Shown one piece after another: positions 1-7,713 of a stretch of 20,931 nucleotides of DNA. The stretch's first letter is position 1. Each line of letters opens with the position of its first letter. The position numbers and the translations under genes are program-made. The notes beneath the pieces were generated by a model, which saw nothing but the letters and a program-made list of their open reading frames with translations, had not been told where the DNA came from and did no database searches. Origin of the DNA: DATAFT01 sp035544635 (GTDB lineage: Bacteria; Acidobacteriota; Thermoanaerobaculia; Multivoradales; Multivoraceae); NCBI GenBank assembly GCA_035544635.1, contig DATKDQ010000050.1:1-20931 (forward strand), given 5' to 3'.

Positions 1-32
1 GGGGCCGGCGCAGGACGCAGTAGGATCCGCGA

Positions 33-815
33 ATGCTGATCCTCTGGGAGCATCCGCTGTCGCCGTACGCGCAGAAGAACAAGATCGCGCTGCGCGAGAA
101 GGGCCTCCAGTTCGAGGCGCGCACACCGCTGGGCATCGGAACCGGCTCCGCGCTCGCGGAGTTCGAGCGGGTGAGCCCGCTGCGCGAGGTGCCCGCCCTG
201 GTCGACGGTGACTTCTCGCTCTTCGACTCGCGGTTGATCCTGGAGTACCTCGAGGACAGCTACCCCGAGCCACCGCTTCTCCCCCGCGACCCGCGCGAGC
301 GAGCCCGGGCCCGGGGCGTCGAGGTGGTGATGGACCGCCACTACGAGCCGCTCAACTGGGCGCTCAGTGAGCTGCGCTACTTCAAGCGCGCGAGTGGAGA
401 CCTCGGGCAGCGGCTCGAGGCCGCGGCGGCGACCGACGCGCGGCGGCTCCAGGGCTGGCTCGAGGAGACGCTCGGCGATCGCACCTGGTTCGGCGGCGAG
501 CGCTTCGGCTGGGCCGATCTGGCGGTCGTTCCCTATCTCAACGGCTCGCGCGGGTTCGGCCTGGCGCCGGCGCCCGGATCACCCCTTCTCGCCTGGCTCG
601 AGCGCGCGAACGAGCGGCCGACGGTGGCGGCGACGGCCGCCGAGGCCGCGGCGGCGGCGGCGAGCATGGCCGGAGTGGCCGACCTGGTTTCGAGCGGGCG
701 CTTCAAGCGCCAGTACCGCGACCATCGACTGGAGTGGATGGTCCGCAGCGGCGGCCTCGAGGTCATCGCCGAGGGCCTGCGGCGAGACAACATCCGCTTC
801 AACCGGTTCCCCTGA
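33..815 (+). CDS. Glutathione S-transferase family protein
   Basis: 260 aa, cytosolic. The family conjugates glutathione to electrophiles or uses it in isomerisation or dehalogenation. The N-terminal thioredoxin-fold domain (about 1-80) starts LILWEHPLSPYAQKNKIAL, with the usual SPYAxK active-site loop near residues 9-14. EVPALVDGD carries the cis-proline that holds the glutathione backbone, and LFDSRLILEYLE supplies the acidic/serine pair that binds its gamma-glutamyl end. The C-terminal helical domain (about 95-205) has the folding motif FGWADLAVVPYL. An alanine-rich stretch (about 200-212) and a further 45-residue basic tail ending RFNRFP make it longer than the usual 200-230 aa. The start is set by AGGA 8 nt upstream. 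A glutathione reductase lies about 5 kb away, so the host very likely makes glutathione. The substrate cannot be told. Confidence 0.9.
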   Translation: MLILWEHPLSPYAQKNKIALREKGLQFEARTPLGIGTGSALAEFERVSPLREVPALVDGDFSLFDSRLILEYLEDSYPEPPLLPRDPRERARARGVEVVMDRHYEPLNWALSELRYFKRASGDLGQRLEAAAATDARRLQGWLEETLGDRTWFGGERFGWADLAVVPYLNGSRGFGLAPAPGSPLLAWLERANERPTVAATAAEAAAAAASMAGVADLVSSGRFKRQYRDHRLEWMVRSGGLEVIAEGLRRDNIRFNRFP

Positions 816-817
816 TT

Positions 818-832
818 CCCGGCACAGCCGGG
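818..832. terminator. Hairpin between convergent GST and BTAD-regulator genes
   Basis: Perfect inverted repeat CCCGGC-aca-GCCGGG. It lies 2 nt past the GST stop codon and 11 nt past the end of the opposing regulator gene. It has no clear T-run on either side, so a bidirectional terminator role is inferred from position and symmetry. Confidence 0.45.
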
Positions 833-843
833 CGCCGGTACTC

Positions 844-3210
844 TCAGACCGCCGGGCGGAGCTTGCCGCGCTGCTGGCGCAGCCGCTCGCGCTCGCGCTC
901 GTAGCGGGCCTTCTCGGCGGTGCTGGCGCGGCGCAGGCCCATCTCGATCGCCTCCTCGGCCAGGCCGTAGTAGTACAGCGCGGTCTCGGTGGCGCCGCAG
1001 CGCTCGGCCTTGGCGGCAGCCAGCGCCAGATAGCCCATCGCCTGCCGGTGGAGGCCGGCGGCGCGGAAGTGGTAGGCCAGGCTCTCGCAGGCCGGCAGCG
1101 GATCGGCGGCGTGCTCGCGCTCCAGGGTCTCTCCGACCTGACGGTGCATGAGCCGGCGCCGCGTGGTCTGGATGTCGGCGTAGATCGCCTTCCAAATCGA
1201 CTCGCTCGAGAACTCGTAGAACACCGGCTCCCGCTCGGCGCCGTTGGCGGGACGCTGGCGGTGGTACCAGCGCTCGGGAGAGCGCCGGATCAGCCAGCGC
1301 TGGAGCATGATGTCGAACGCGATGTCGCACACCACCGGGTGCTCCTCGGCGGCGATCGCGATCAGCCCGGCCTCGAAGCGTGAGCCCGCCACTGCGGCGA
1401 GCGAGGCCAGCCGGCGCGCCGAGTAGGGGAGGTGCTGGACGCGCGCGGCGATCAATCCGCGCAGGTCGCCCAGCTTGAGCTGGACCTCGCCCAGGGACGA
1501 CTCCACCAGGGACCAGCGGCCGGAGTCGGGCCGCAGCAGTCCGCGGTCGCGCAGCAGGTTCACGCTGTCCGCGAGGGCATGGGGCAGCCCCTGGCTCGAG
1601 CGATGGAGGAACTCGGCGAGCGTCTCCGCCTGCCCGGTTCCGACCAGCGAGGAGGCGATCTCGTAGACCGAGTCGCGGTGGAGCCGGCCCAGTCGGACCA
1701 CGTGGCCGGGGTCCACCTCGTCCAGCAGTTGGCGCAGCGGCGACCCCTCGGCCAGGCGATCGCGGCTACACGCGCCGACGATCCAGATCGGCTGCTCGCG
1801 CAGGGGAGTCGAGAGATGGCGCAGCAGCTCGGGAAGGGCGGGGTCGGCGCGCTCGAGGTCGTCGAGCAGGAGCGCGACGCGGCAGGGCACACCGCCGGTC
1901 CCCTCGCACAGGCTGATCAGGAAGCGCTCGATCGCCTGGTAGAGCCGCTGGCGGCGCCGCTCCGGCGAAGCACCGCGGGAGCTCGGCAGCGACGGCTCGA
2001 TGGCGTTGAGCTCGGGCGCGATCAGCGCGAGCGCGGAGAGGGTCTCCGCGTCGAGCCGGCGCAAGAGCCCCGAGCTCGCGGCCGGCCCCTGCACCAGAAC
2101 GCTGCGCAGCGCCCGCGACAGCGGCTGGAAGCTTTCGGGCAGGACGTCCAGGCAGCTTCCCTTCAGCACCAGGGTGCCGGGCTGCGAGCTCAGGGCGTCG
2201 AGCAGCGAGCGGATGAGGCGGGTCTTCCCGGTGCCCGGCTCGCCCTCGACCAGCGTGAACAGGCTCGAGCCGGCGAGCGCCGAGTGCATGCAGCTCTCGA
2301 GCTGCTCGTACTCGCCGCGGCGTCCGGCCATCGGGATGACCGGGCTGCTGTCCTCGCCGCTGCCGCTCCCCAGGGGTTGACTCGCCTCCAGCCGCAGGAT
2401 CTTCTGCTGCAGCGCCGTGGTCTCCTCGAGCGGCTCGACGTCGAGCTCGCGGCGCAGGACGCGGGCGAGCTCCTCGTATTGGGCGAGCGCCCGGCTGCGG
2501 CGGCCGGAGAGGGAGTAGAGGCGCATCAGCTTCTGGTGCGCGTCCTCGGAGAGCGGGTCGATCGCGACCAGGCGCTGCGCGTACTGGATGCCGGGCCGAT
2601 GCTCGCCGCGCTCGAGGTAGCGGTCGATCAAGAGCCGGAGCGCGGCGACCGCCTGCTCTCGCAACCGCCCCTGCTCGGCCGCGAGCCAGTACTCGAACTC
2701 CTCGCTGTCGCGGACCTGGAAGCCGGCGAGGAAGTCGCCGCGATAGAGGCTCACCGCCTCGGACAGGCGATGGGTGTCGAGGCGATCGCCGCCGCCCCCG
2801 CTCGAGCCGCCGCGCTCGAGCGCTTCCTCGAACGCCAGCACGTCGATCCAGGCGTCGAGCTGGGAGTCGAGCTCGACCGAGTGCCGGTTGGCGAGGATCG
2901 CCGGCCGCTCGCGCGGGAACAGGCTGCGCAGGTTGTAGAGCGACTGCCGCAGGTTGCGCCGCGCCGCCTCCTCGTCCTTACCCGGCCAGAACACCGCGGC
3001 GAGATGGTCGCGCGAGAGCGCCTGCCCGCGATGACAGACCAGATAGGCGAAGAGCCCGCGGACCTTCTGCGACTCGAAGCCGTCGACGGCGTTGCCCGCC
3101 CAGCTCACGCGCAGCGTGCCGAAGCAGTGGACGCGCAGGCCCGGGCGCTCCTCGATCTCGACGATCCGCGCGCGAGCGGTCGTCTGCGAGCTGCGCTGCC
3201 ATGCCGCCAT
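844..3210 (-). CDS. BTAD / AAA-ATPase transcriptional regulator (SARP-MalT-like)
   Basis: 788 aa from the ATG at 3210. Longer in-frame starts would run antisense into the divergent HIT gene and are rejected. Order of parts: OmpR-type winged-helix DNA-binding domain (about 25-110; GLRVHCFGTLRVSW, then SQKVRGLFAYLV, ARRNLRQSLYNLR); bacterial transcriptional activator domain of TPR-like helices (about 118-275; LYRGDFLAGFQV, DPLSEDAHQKLMRLY, ALAQYEELARVLRRELDVEP); a STAND/AAA ATPase with Walker A GEPGTGKTR (323-331) and Walker B VALLLDDLERAD (about 445-456); then a helical C-terminal half. Such proteins usually couple NTP binding and an unknown signal to DNA binding. A TGgTATCGT extended -10-like element lies at 3241-3236. 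It is transcribed divergently from the HIT gene, and its target genes are not evident. Confidence 0.9.
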   Translation of the reverse strand: MAAWQRSSQTTARARIVEIEERPGLRVHCFGTLRVSWAGNAVDGFESQKVRGLFAYLVCHRGQALSRDHLAAVFWPGKDEEAARRNLRQSLYNLRSLFPRERPAILANRHSVELDSQLDAWIDVLAFEEALERGGSSGGGGDRLDTHRLSEAVSLYRGDFLAGFQVRDSEEFEYWLAAEQGRLREQAVAALRLLIDRYLERGEHRPGIQYAQRLVAIDPLSEDAHQKLMRLYSLSGRRSRALAQYEELARVLRRELDVEPLEETTALQQKILRLEASQPLGSGSGEDSSPVIPMAGRRGEYEQLESCMHSALAGSSLFTLVEGEPGTGKTRLIRSLLDALSSQPGTLVLKGSCLDVLPESFQPLSRALRSVLVQGPAASSGLLRRLDAETLSALALIAPELNAIEPSLPSSRGASPERRRQRLYQAIERFLISLCEGTGGVPCRVALLLDDLERADPALPELLRHLSTPLREQPIWIVGACSRDRLAEGSPLRQLLDEVDPGHVVRLGRLHRDSVYEIASSLVGTGQAETLAEFLHRSSQGLPHALADSVNLLRDRGLLRPDSGRWSLVESSLGEVQLKLGDLRGLIAARVQHLPYSARRLASLAAVAGSRFEAGLIAIAAEEHPVVCDIAFDIMLQRWLIRRSPERWYHRQRPANGAEREPVFYEFSSESIWKAIYADIQTTRRRLMHRQVGETLEREHAADPLPACESLAYHFRAAGLHRQAMGYLALAAAKAERCGATETALYYYGLAEEAIEMGLRRASTAEKARYERERERLRQQRGKLRPAV

Positions 3211-3235
3211 CACGTAACCGACTGACGCTGCGCTG

Positions 3236-3244
3236 ACGATACCA
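3236..3244 (-). promoter_or_regulatory. Candidate extended -10 for the BTAD regulator
   Basis: Reading the minus strand, TGGTATCGT fits an extended -10 (TGn plus TATCGT at 3241-3236), 25 nt before the ATG at 3210. No clear -35 is seen. This is a pattern match only. Confidence 0.35.
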
Positions 3245-3299
3245 TCCGAGGGGGGTCGAGGGGCGCCGCCGCGCGTGCCGTCGCCGATCGGGCCCGCGC

Positions 3300-3305
3300 T
3301 ACGAT
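3300..3305 (+). promoter_or_regulatory. Candidate -10 for the HIT gene
   Basis: TACGAT lies 45 nt before the HIT start in the 140-nt divergent intergenic region. No recognisable -35 is present. The layout (a TAnnnT hexamer about 45 nt upstream of a gene with its own Shine-Dalgarno) resembles that before the SDR gene at 19632. Confidence 0.25.
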
Positions 3306-3350
3306 CGCCGGCGAGCGGTCCGTCCGCCAGCGGTCGAGAGGAGACGACGC

Positions 3351-3719
3351 ATGGCCTACGATCCCGACAACGTGTTCGCGAAGATCGTCCGCGGCGAGCT
3401 CCCGAAGCGTTCGGTCCTCGAGACCGAGCACTCGCTCGCATTCCACGACATCCGGCCGCAGGCGCGGATCCACGTTCTGGTCATCCCGAAGGGGCCGTAC
3501 GAGGACTTCGAGGCGTTCGCCGCCAATGCGTCCGCCGAGGAGATCGTCGATTGGGTGCGCACGGCCGGCCGCGCGGCGCGAGCGGTGGGCGCCGTCGAGG
3601 GCGGCTACCGGGTCCTCGCCAACTCCGGGCGCGATGCGCACCAGGACGTGCCGCACCTCCACCTCCACATCTTTGCCGGGGAGGATCTGGGCCCCATGAT
3701 CCGGCTGCGGCGCGGTTGA
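3351..3719 (+). CDS. HIT-family nucleotide hydrolase (HINT-like)
   Basis: 122 aa, usual length for HINT/HIT hydrolases, cytosolic. The family hydrolyses nucleoside phosphoramidates or AMP-linked substrates through a histidine nucleophile. The N-terminal part has the classic NVFAKIVRGELP and FHDIRPQARIHVLVIPK segments. The triad sits in HQDVPHLHLHIFAG (His102, His104, His106, with the upstream His97-Gln98), so all catalytic residues are present. The ATG at 3351 follows GAGGAG at good spacing. It diverges from the BTAD regulator and converges on the CARDB protein gene with a 36-nt gap. Substrate unknown; the assignment to the family is firm. Confidence 0.93.
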   Translation: MAYDPDNVFAKIVRGELPKRSVLETEHSLAFHDIRPQARIHVLVIPKGPYEDFEAFAANASAEEIVDWVRTAGRAARAVGAVEGGYRVLANSGRDAHQDVPHLHLHIFAGEDLGPMIRLRRG

Positions 3720-3755
3720 CGCCGGCCACCGGGATTCGAGTCGGTCGAGGAACGG

Positions 3756-5315
3756 TCAGGGCGGCGGGGTGAAGCTGCGCCGCGCCGGCAGACGGTCGCG
3801 GTAGCGCTGGGGCACGAGCAGCGGGTCGAGGTCGTAGGGCGTTCCGCGGACGCACAGCGCGCCGATGCCGCTCTCCTCCGGCCGCCGGCCGTAGATGTGC
3901 CCGCCGTCCAGGTAGTAGGTGAGCGCTCCACCCACCGAGTGCTCGGTCGCGCTCCACAGGCAGCACGGAGAGAGGCCGCCGAGGCCCTGGCGCGCCGCGG
4001 TGCCGCCGTCGGCGACGCCCAGCACGAACACCAGCTCGTCGATCGAGGGCAGGCGCCAGTCGATCGCGCCCGCGCGCTCGACGCCGGCGCACACGGTGGC
4101 GGCCTCTTCGTGGCTCGCGGTCGTGGTCGCGCCCACCGTCCACAGGAGCCCGGAGCGCAGGTCCTCGAGCGCGTCGCCACCGGGCAGCGCGAAGAGCGGC
4201 GGCGCGTCGACGACGAGCGCGACGCCGCGGTCGCGCGGCACGGCCACGATCTCGTCGTGGAACACCAGGCCGTGGGCGCTCGAGGCCCGCACCCGCACCC
4301 GGGCTCCGGGCCGGTGCTCCTCGATCCGGCTGCCGGGCCCGACCGGCACCGCTTCGCGCTCGTCGATGCGCAGGAGACCGGGCAGGGCGGTCTCGATCTC
4401 GAGGATGCCCGGCTCCACCTCGCGGGCCGGCTCGGCGATCACGGCGCAGGAGACCTCGAGGTCGAGATCGGTGGCCCGGGCGGGCGACACGGCGAGCGGG
4501 GCGAGCCGCATCTCGGGCGCGCATCCCGGCGCGCCGACGGTGACCCGCAGCACCGGCGAGCGCTCGTTCGCGGGAAGCTCGAGCACCGCAGTGCCGTCGG
4601 GTCCGGTTCTCCCGCGCGCGATCACCGCGCCGGCGCCGAGCGGCGAGCTCACCTCCACCTCGGCCTCCTCGACGGCGGCCCCGGGGCCCGCCGCACTCTC
4701 CAGCCGGCGCACATGGACGCGCAGCTCATGCCCCGGCGGCACCTCGCCGTCGGGCGCGCCGCACAGAAGCTGCGGATCGCGGTGCACGCGCCGCGCGTTG
4801 TTCGTCTCGTTCGACTCGCGCACGCGGTCGGCGGGATCGGAGATGGCCTCGAGCAGCGTCAGCCGTCCGCCCTGAAGCGGGACGTCGTGGAACCAGACCT
4901 CGATCGTCTCGCCGGGGCCGACCGGGCGCGGCGCGCGCTCGGTTCGTGACCAGATCTCCTCGCCATGGACATCGAGCCTCACCTCGGGGGCCTCGGGGCT
5001 CGGAGCCGTCCCCGCGTTGTGGAGCCGCGCGACCACCGAGTTGCAGCTCCCGATCCGGCCCGGTCCGGCGGTCTGGAGCGCGACCAGCTCGAGGTCGGGC
5101 GCGGCGCTCGATGCCGCGTCGGCGTCCGCACTCTCGGGAGGAGCGGCGGTCGCTGTCCCCGCCGCGAGCGGCGCGAGGGCCAGGGACGCGAGCGGGCTCG
5201 CGCCGGCGGCCGTGGGTGCGGCGAGAGGGGGAGTGCAGGTGGTGACCGCGATGGAAAGGAGGGCCCCGAGCGCAAGCGAAGACCTCCGCACGCAGCCGGT
5301 GAGAAGCCTCGTCAT
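3756..5315 (-). CDS. Exported CARDB / DUF1566 domain protein
   Basis: 519 aa from the ATG at 5315, giving a typical signal peptide (MTRLLTGCVRR, then a hydrophobic stretch ending IAVTTC near residue 27). VTTC resembles a lipobox but has Thr where Gly/Ala is usual, so lipidation is uncertain. A GTG at 5363 would add 16 residues and overlap the glutathione reductase stop as GTGA. Domains: Ala/Pro-rich linker (28-72); CARDB beta-sandwich (about 73-178) with the signature DRVRESNETNNARRV; a second Ig-like, carboxypeptidase-regulatory-like domain (about 195-265); and a C-terminal DUF1566/Lcl_C domain (about 388-495) with WRLPSIDELVFVL, LWSATEHS and ALCVRGTPY. Such proteins are extracytoplasmic and probably adhesive or structural; no enzymatic role can be assigned. 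Confidence 0.82.
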   Translation of the reverse strand: MTRLLTGCVRRSSLALGALLSIAVTTCTPPLAAPTAAGASPLASLALAPLAAGTATAAPPESADADAASSAAPDLELVALQTAGPGRIGSCNSVVARLHNAGTAPSPEAPEVRLDVHGEEIWSRTERAPRPVGPGETIEVWFHDVPLQGGRLTLLEAISDPADRVRESNETNNARRVHRDPQLLCGAPDGEVPPGHELRVHVRRLESAAGPGAAVEEAEVEVSSPLGAGAVIARGRTGPDGTAVLELPANERSPVLRVTVGAPGCAPEMRLAPLAVSPARATDLDLEVSCAVIAEPAREVEPGILEIETALPGLLRIDEREAVPVGPGSRIEEHRPGARVRVRASSAHGLVFHDEIVAVPRDRGVALVVDAPPLFALPGGDALEDLRSGLLWTVGATTTASHEEAATVCAGVERAGAIDWRLPSIDELVFVLGVADGGTAARQGLGGLSPCCLWSATEHSVGGALTYYLDGGHIYGRRPEESGIGALCVRGTPYDLDPLLVPQRYRDRLPARRSFTPPP

Positions 5316-5359
5316 CGAGCGGTGCCCGCCGGCCGCGTCCGCGGCCTGGCCCCTGGCCG

Positions 5360-6724
5360 TCACGGCGCACCCGGCGTGCGCATCGTCACGAACTCCTCGG
5401 CGGCGGTGGGATGGATGCTGAGGGTGCCGTCGAAGTGCGCCTTGGTCGCGCCGGCGGTGAGCGCGATCGCGAGGCCCTGCACGATCTCCGCGGCATCCGG
5501 TCCGAGCATGTGGGCGCCGACCACGCGATCGCTTGCGCCGTCGACTACCAGCTTGGCCAGGGTGCGCTCGCTTCGGCCGGAGAGCGTGCTCTTGAGCGGG
5601 AGGAAGGTGGATCGGTACACCCGAACCTCGGCGCAGCGGTCGCGCGCCTCCTCCTCGGTGAGCCCGACGCAGGCGAGGCAGGGCTCGCTGAAGATCGCGG
5701 TCGGCACGTTCGCATAATCGACGGCGGTCGGCTCGCCGTGGAAGACCGTCCGCACCACGGCCATCGCCTCCGCGATCGCCACCGGCGTCAGGTCCATGCG
5801 GCGGGTGCGGCTGCTGCAGTCGCCGACCGCGAACACGTGGGGCACGGTGGTGCGGCAGTGCTCGTCGACCACGACGGCGCCGTCGCCGTCGAGGCCGACG
5901 CCGGCGAGCTCGAGCCCCAGATCCGCGGTGTTGGGGAACCGTCCCGCCGCGATCAGGACGGCGTCGGCGTCGAGGTGCGAGCCGTCGAGGAGGGTGAGAC
6001 GGAGCGCTCCGTGCGCGCGCTCGAGGCGGTCCGCCTCGGCCGCGAAGCGCAGGTCGATGCCGCGGGAGCGCATGGCGGCGGCGAGCGCGTCACGCAGCTC
6101 GCGGTCGAACCCGCGCAGGAAGAGGTCGCCGCGATAGAGCTGGGTGACCTCGCTGCCCAGGCCGTTGAGGATCGCCGCGAACTCGGCAGCGATGTAGCCG
6201 CCGCCGACGATCGCGATGCGTTCGGGGCGGCGGTCGAGATGGAACATCTGGTCGGAGGTCACGGCGAGCTCCCAGCCCGGGAACTCCAGCCGCGACGCCC
6301 GGCCCCCGGTCGCGACCAGCACGTGGTCCGCCTCGAAGCGCTCGCCTCCCGCCACCACCGTCCGCGGCCCCGCCAGGCGCGCGCGGGTGTCGTGCACCTC
6401 CACGCCTACGTCGGTGAGCAGGCGCCGGTAGACGGCGTTCAGCCGCGCGATCTCGCGGTCCTTGTTCTCGATCAGCGCGCGCCAGTCAAACCTCGGCGCG
6501 CCGACGCTCCAGCCGTAGCCGGCCGCGTCTTCGAAGTCGTCCCGGAAGCCGGCGGCGTAGACCAGGAGCTTCTTGGGGATGCACCCCGCGTTGACGCAGG
6601 TGCCGCCGAGGAGGCGCTCCTCGGCGAGCCCCACCCGCGCGCCGCCCGCCGCCGCCATACGGGCCGCGCGGACACCACCGCTGCCGCCGCCGATGACGAA
6701 GAGGTCGTAGCGTGTCGTGGTCAG
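5360..6724 (-). CDS. gorA: Glutathione-disulfide reductase
   Basis: 454 aa flavoenzyme that reduces oxidised glutathione with NADPH in the cytosol. FAD-binding GGGSGG (12-17); redox disulfide GGTCVNAGCIPKK (Cys43/Cys48); NADPH-binding VGGGYIAAEFA followed by LYRGDLFLRGFD, whose two arginines match the NADPH-selecting pair of glutathione reductases rather than lipoamide dehydrogenases; second FAD motif VFAVGDCS; catalytic SIHPTAAEEFVTMR near the C-terminus. The reading frame has no ATG, GTG or TTG at the expected start. Homology begins at a CTG (6724-6722) reading LTTTRYDLFVIGGG, with GGAG 8 nt upstream, so CTG initiation is proposed. Its stop overlaps a possible GTG start of the CARDB protein. 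It lies 74 nt after the uracil-DNA glycosylase. Confidence 0.92.
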   Translation of the reverse strand: MTTTRYDLFVIGGGSGGVRAARMAAAGGARVGLAEERLLGGTCVNAGCIPKKLLVYAAGFRDDFEDAAGYGWSVGAPRFDWRALIENKDREIARLNAVYRRLLTDVGVEVHDTRARLAGPRTVVAGGERFEADHVLVATGGRASRLEFPGWELAVTSDQMFHLDRRPERIAIVGGGYIAAEFAAILNGLGSEVTQLYRGDLFLRGFDRELRDALAAAMRSRGIDLRFAAEADRLERAHGALRLTLLDGSHLDADAVLIAAGRFPNTADLGLELAGVGLDGDGAVVVDEHCRTTVPHVFAVGDCSSRTRRMDLTPVAIAEAMAVVRTVFHGEPTAVDYANVPTAIFSEPCLACVGLTEEEARDRCAEVRVYRSTFLPLKSTLSGRSERTLAKLVVDGASDRVVGAHMLGPDAAEIVQGLAIALTAGATKAHFDGTLSIHPTAAEEFVTMRTPGAP

Positions 6725-6798
6725 GGGAGGATCTCCGGCAAGCTCCCGGGCGCGCGAAAGCGTAGCGCAGTCGTCGCGAGCGTCGTCCGTTGTCGACC

Positions 6799-7518
6799 CT
6801 ACGGCACCTGGATCCCCAGCTTGCGGAGCTCCGCGGTGGCCACGTCGGCCCAACCTCGGTTCGCGCGGGGGCTGGCGGGGCTGGGATGGGGGATCCGGCC
6901 GAGCACCACCGGCTGTCCGGCACACACCTGCCGGACGCGGTTCTCGGCGAACGCTCCGATACCCACCACCCAGTGGGCGGAGAGGGACTCGACCACGCGG
7001 CGCAGGGCGCGGTCGCAGGGCACGGTGACGCGCTCGCGCTCGGCGGCGCGCAGCTTGTCGGGGGTGAGGTTGCGGCCCTCCTCGTCGAGGAAGAGGAGCG
7101 GACAGTAGTTGGTCACCCAGACGGTCGAGAAGAAGCGCTCGGGGGTCCCCCAGCGATCGCGCGCCCAGCCCCAGAGACGGGCACCGCTCACCTCTTCGCG
7201 GTGGCACTCGAACCCTTCGACCGGTCGCCTGGGGTGCTCTCGGTCCGGACGCCCGACCTCCCGGCACGAGAGGTCGAGCCACGAACAGACCAGCGGGATG
7301 CAGCCGAAGGGGATGCCGGTCTGCGCCATGCCCCAGGGGCCGGGGTTCATGCCCACCAGTACCACCGTCTTCGGGCCCCGGCCCCACCGCTCGAGGTACT
7401 CCGCGTGCGGTCCCCAGGCGTAGTCGAGCGGCCGGTACACATGAGCGACGGGGGGAGCGAAAGTGAGCCCGGCCAGCTCCCGGCGGAGATCGCGTGCGAT
7501 GGCGGTGAGCCCCGTCAC
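6799..7518 (-). CDS. SMUG1-type uracil-DNA glycosylase
   Basis: 239 aa from a GTG at 7518. It removes uracil and oxidised pyrimidines such as hydroxymethyluracil from DNA, the first step of base excision repair. The SMUG1 signature is clear: VGMNPGPWGMAQTGIPFG, holding the catalytic Asn and the uracil-binding loop, and HPSPASPRANRGW near the C-terminus, with the catalytic His and the helix-penetrating loop. WVTNYCPLLF supplies the base-recognition Asn. SMUG1 is much rarer in bacteria than Ung. There is no Shine-Dalgarno, but a -10-like TACCAT lies exactly 7 nt before the GTG, which suggests a leaderless mRNA. It is followed by the glutathione reductase gene on the same strand. Confidence 0.9.
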   Translation of the reverse strand: MTGLTAIARDLRRELAGLTFAPPVAHVYRPLDYAWGPHAEYLERWGRGPKTVVLVGMNPGPWGMAQTGIPFGCIPLVCSWLDLSCREVGRPDREHPRRPVEGFECHREEVSGARLWGWARDRWGTPERFFSTVWVTNYCPLLFLDEEGRNLTPDKLRAAERERVTVPCDRALRRVVESLSAHWVVGIGAFAENRVRQVCAGQPVVLGRIPHPSPASPRANRGWADVATAELRKLGIQVP

Positions 7519-7525
7519 GCGCTGG

Positions 7526-7531
7526 ATGGTA
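7526..7531 (-). promoter_or_regulatory. Candidate -10 of a leaderless transcript (SMUG1 gene)
   Basis: On the minus strand TACCAT is followed by exactly 7 nt and then the GTG start at 7518, so transcription would begin at or next to the start codon. The same spacing is seen before the SYLF gene. Confidence 0.35.
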
Positions 7532-7630
7532 CCGGAGGCCTTCGAGCAGCCACCGCCGGCGCGCCGGGCGTGAAGCCGGTCTCGACCCGGTCGATCGCCG
7601 CGCCCACGTCGTGGCAGCGCGCTAGGCGAC

Positions 7631-7653
7631 CGATCCGGCGCCGCGCCGGATCG
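7631..7653. terminator. GC-rich hairpin, second of a tandem pair
   Basis: Perfect inverted repeat with 10-bp arms CGATCCGGCG / CGCCGGATCG and a 3-nt loop. Flanking gcga and tcgc can extend the stem to about 7625-7660. It lies downstream of the SYLF gene and its first hairpin, and upstream of the SMUG1 gene. There is no T-run. Probable terminator or transcription insulator. Confidence 0.45.
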
Positions 7654-7670
7654 GGATCGCCAGGTCATCT

Positions 7671-7713
7671 CTAGCAGCGTGGGGCGATACTGACATTCGC
7701 CACACGCTGCTAG
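7671..7713. terminator. Long hairpin containing the SYLF gene stop codon
   Basis: Arms of 17 nt (7671-7687 and 7697-7713) with a single mismatch and a 9-nt loop; the outer part is CTAGCAGCGTG / CACGCTGCTAG. The TAG stop codon of the SYLF gene (7712-7710) lies inside the arm, so the stem would form partly within the coding end. No T-run follows. Probable 3'-end structure. Confidence 0.55.

Noticed and set aside
1..32. Possible end of an upstream gene (in-frame TAG at 21-23)
   Set aside because: Only seven codons are visible, too little to support a coding call.
1432..3225. 597-codon plus-strand open frame antisense to the BTAD regulator
   Set aside because: Low-complexity Glu/Ala/Arg/Leu composition with no domain, while the minus strand encodes a clear multi-domain regulator.
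3211..3441. N-terminal extension of the BTAD regulator to a start at 3441
   Set aside because: The extra 77 residues are Arg/Pro/Ser-rich, match no domain and run antisense into the HIT gene and its promoter region.
5411..7108. 565-codon plus-strand open frame antisense to glutathione reductase and SMUG1
   Set aside because: Shadow frame; no motif, and it crosses two well-supported opposite genes.
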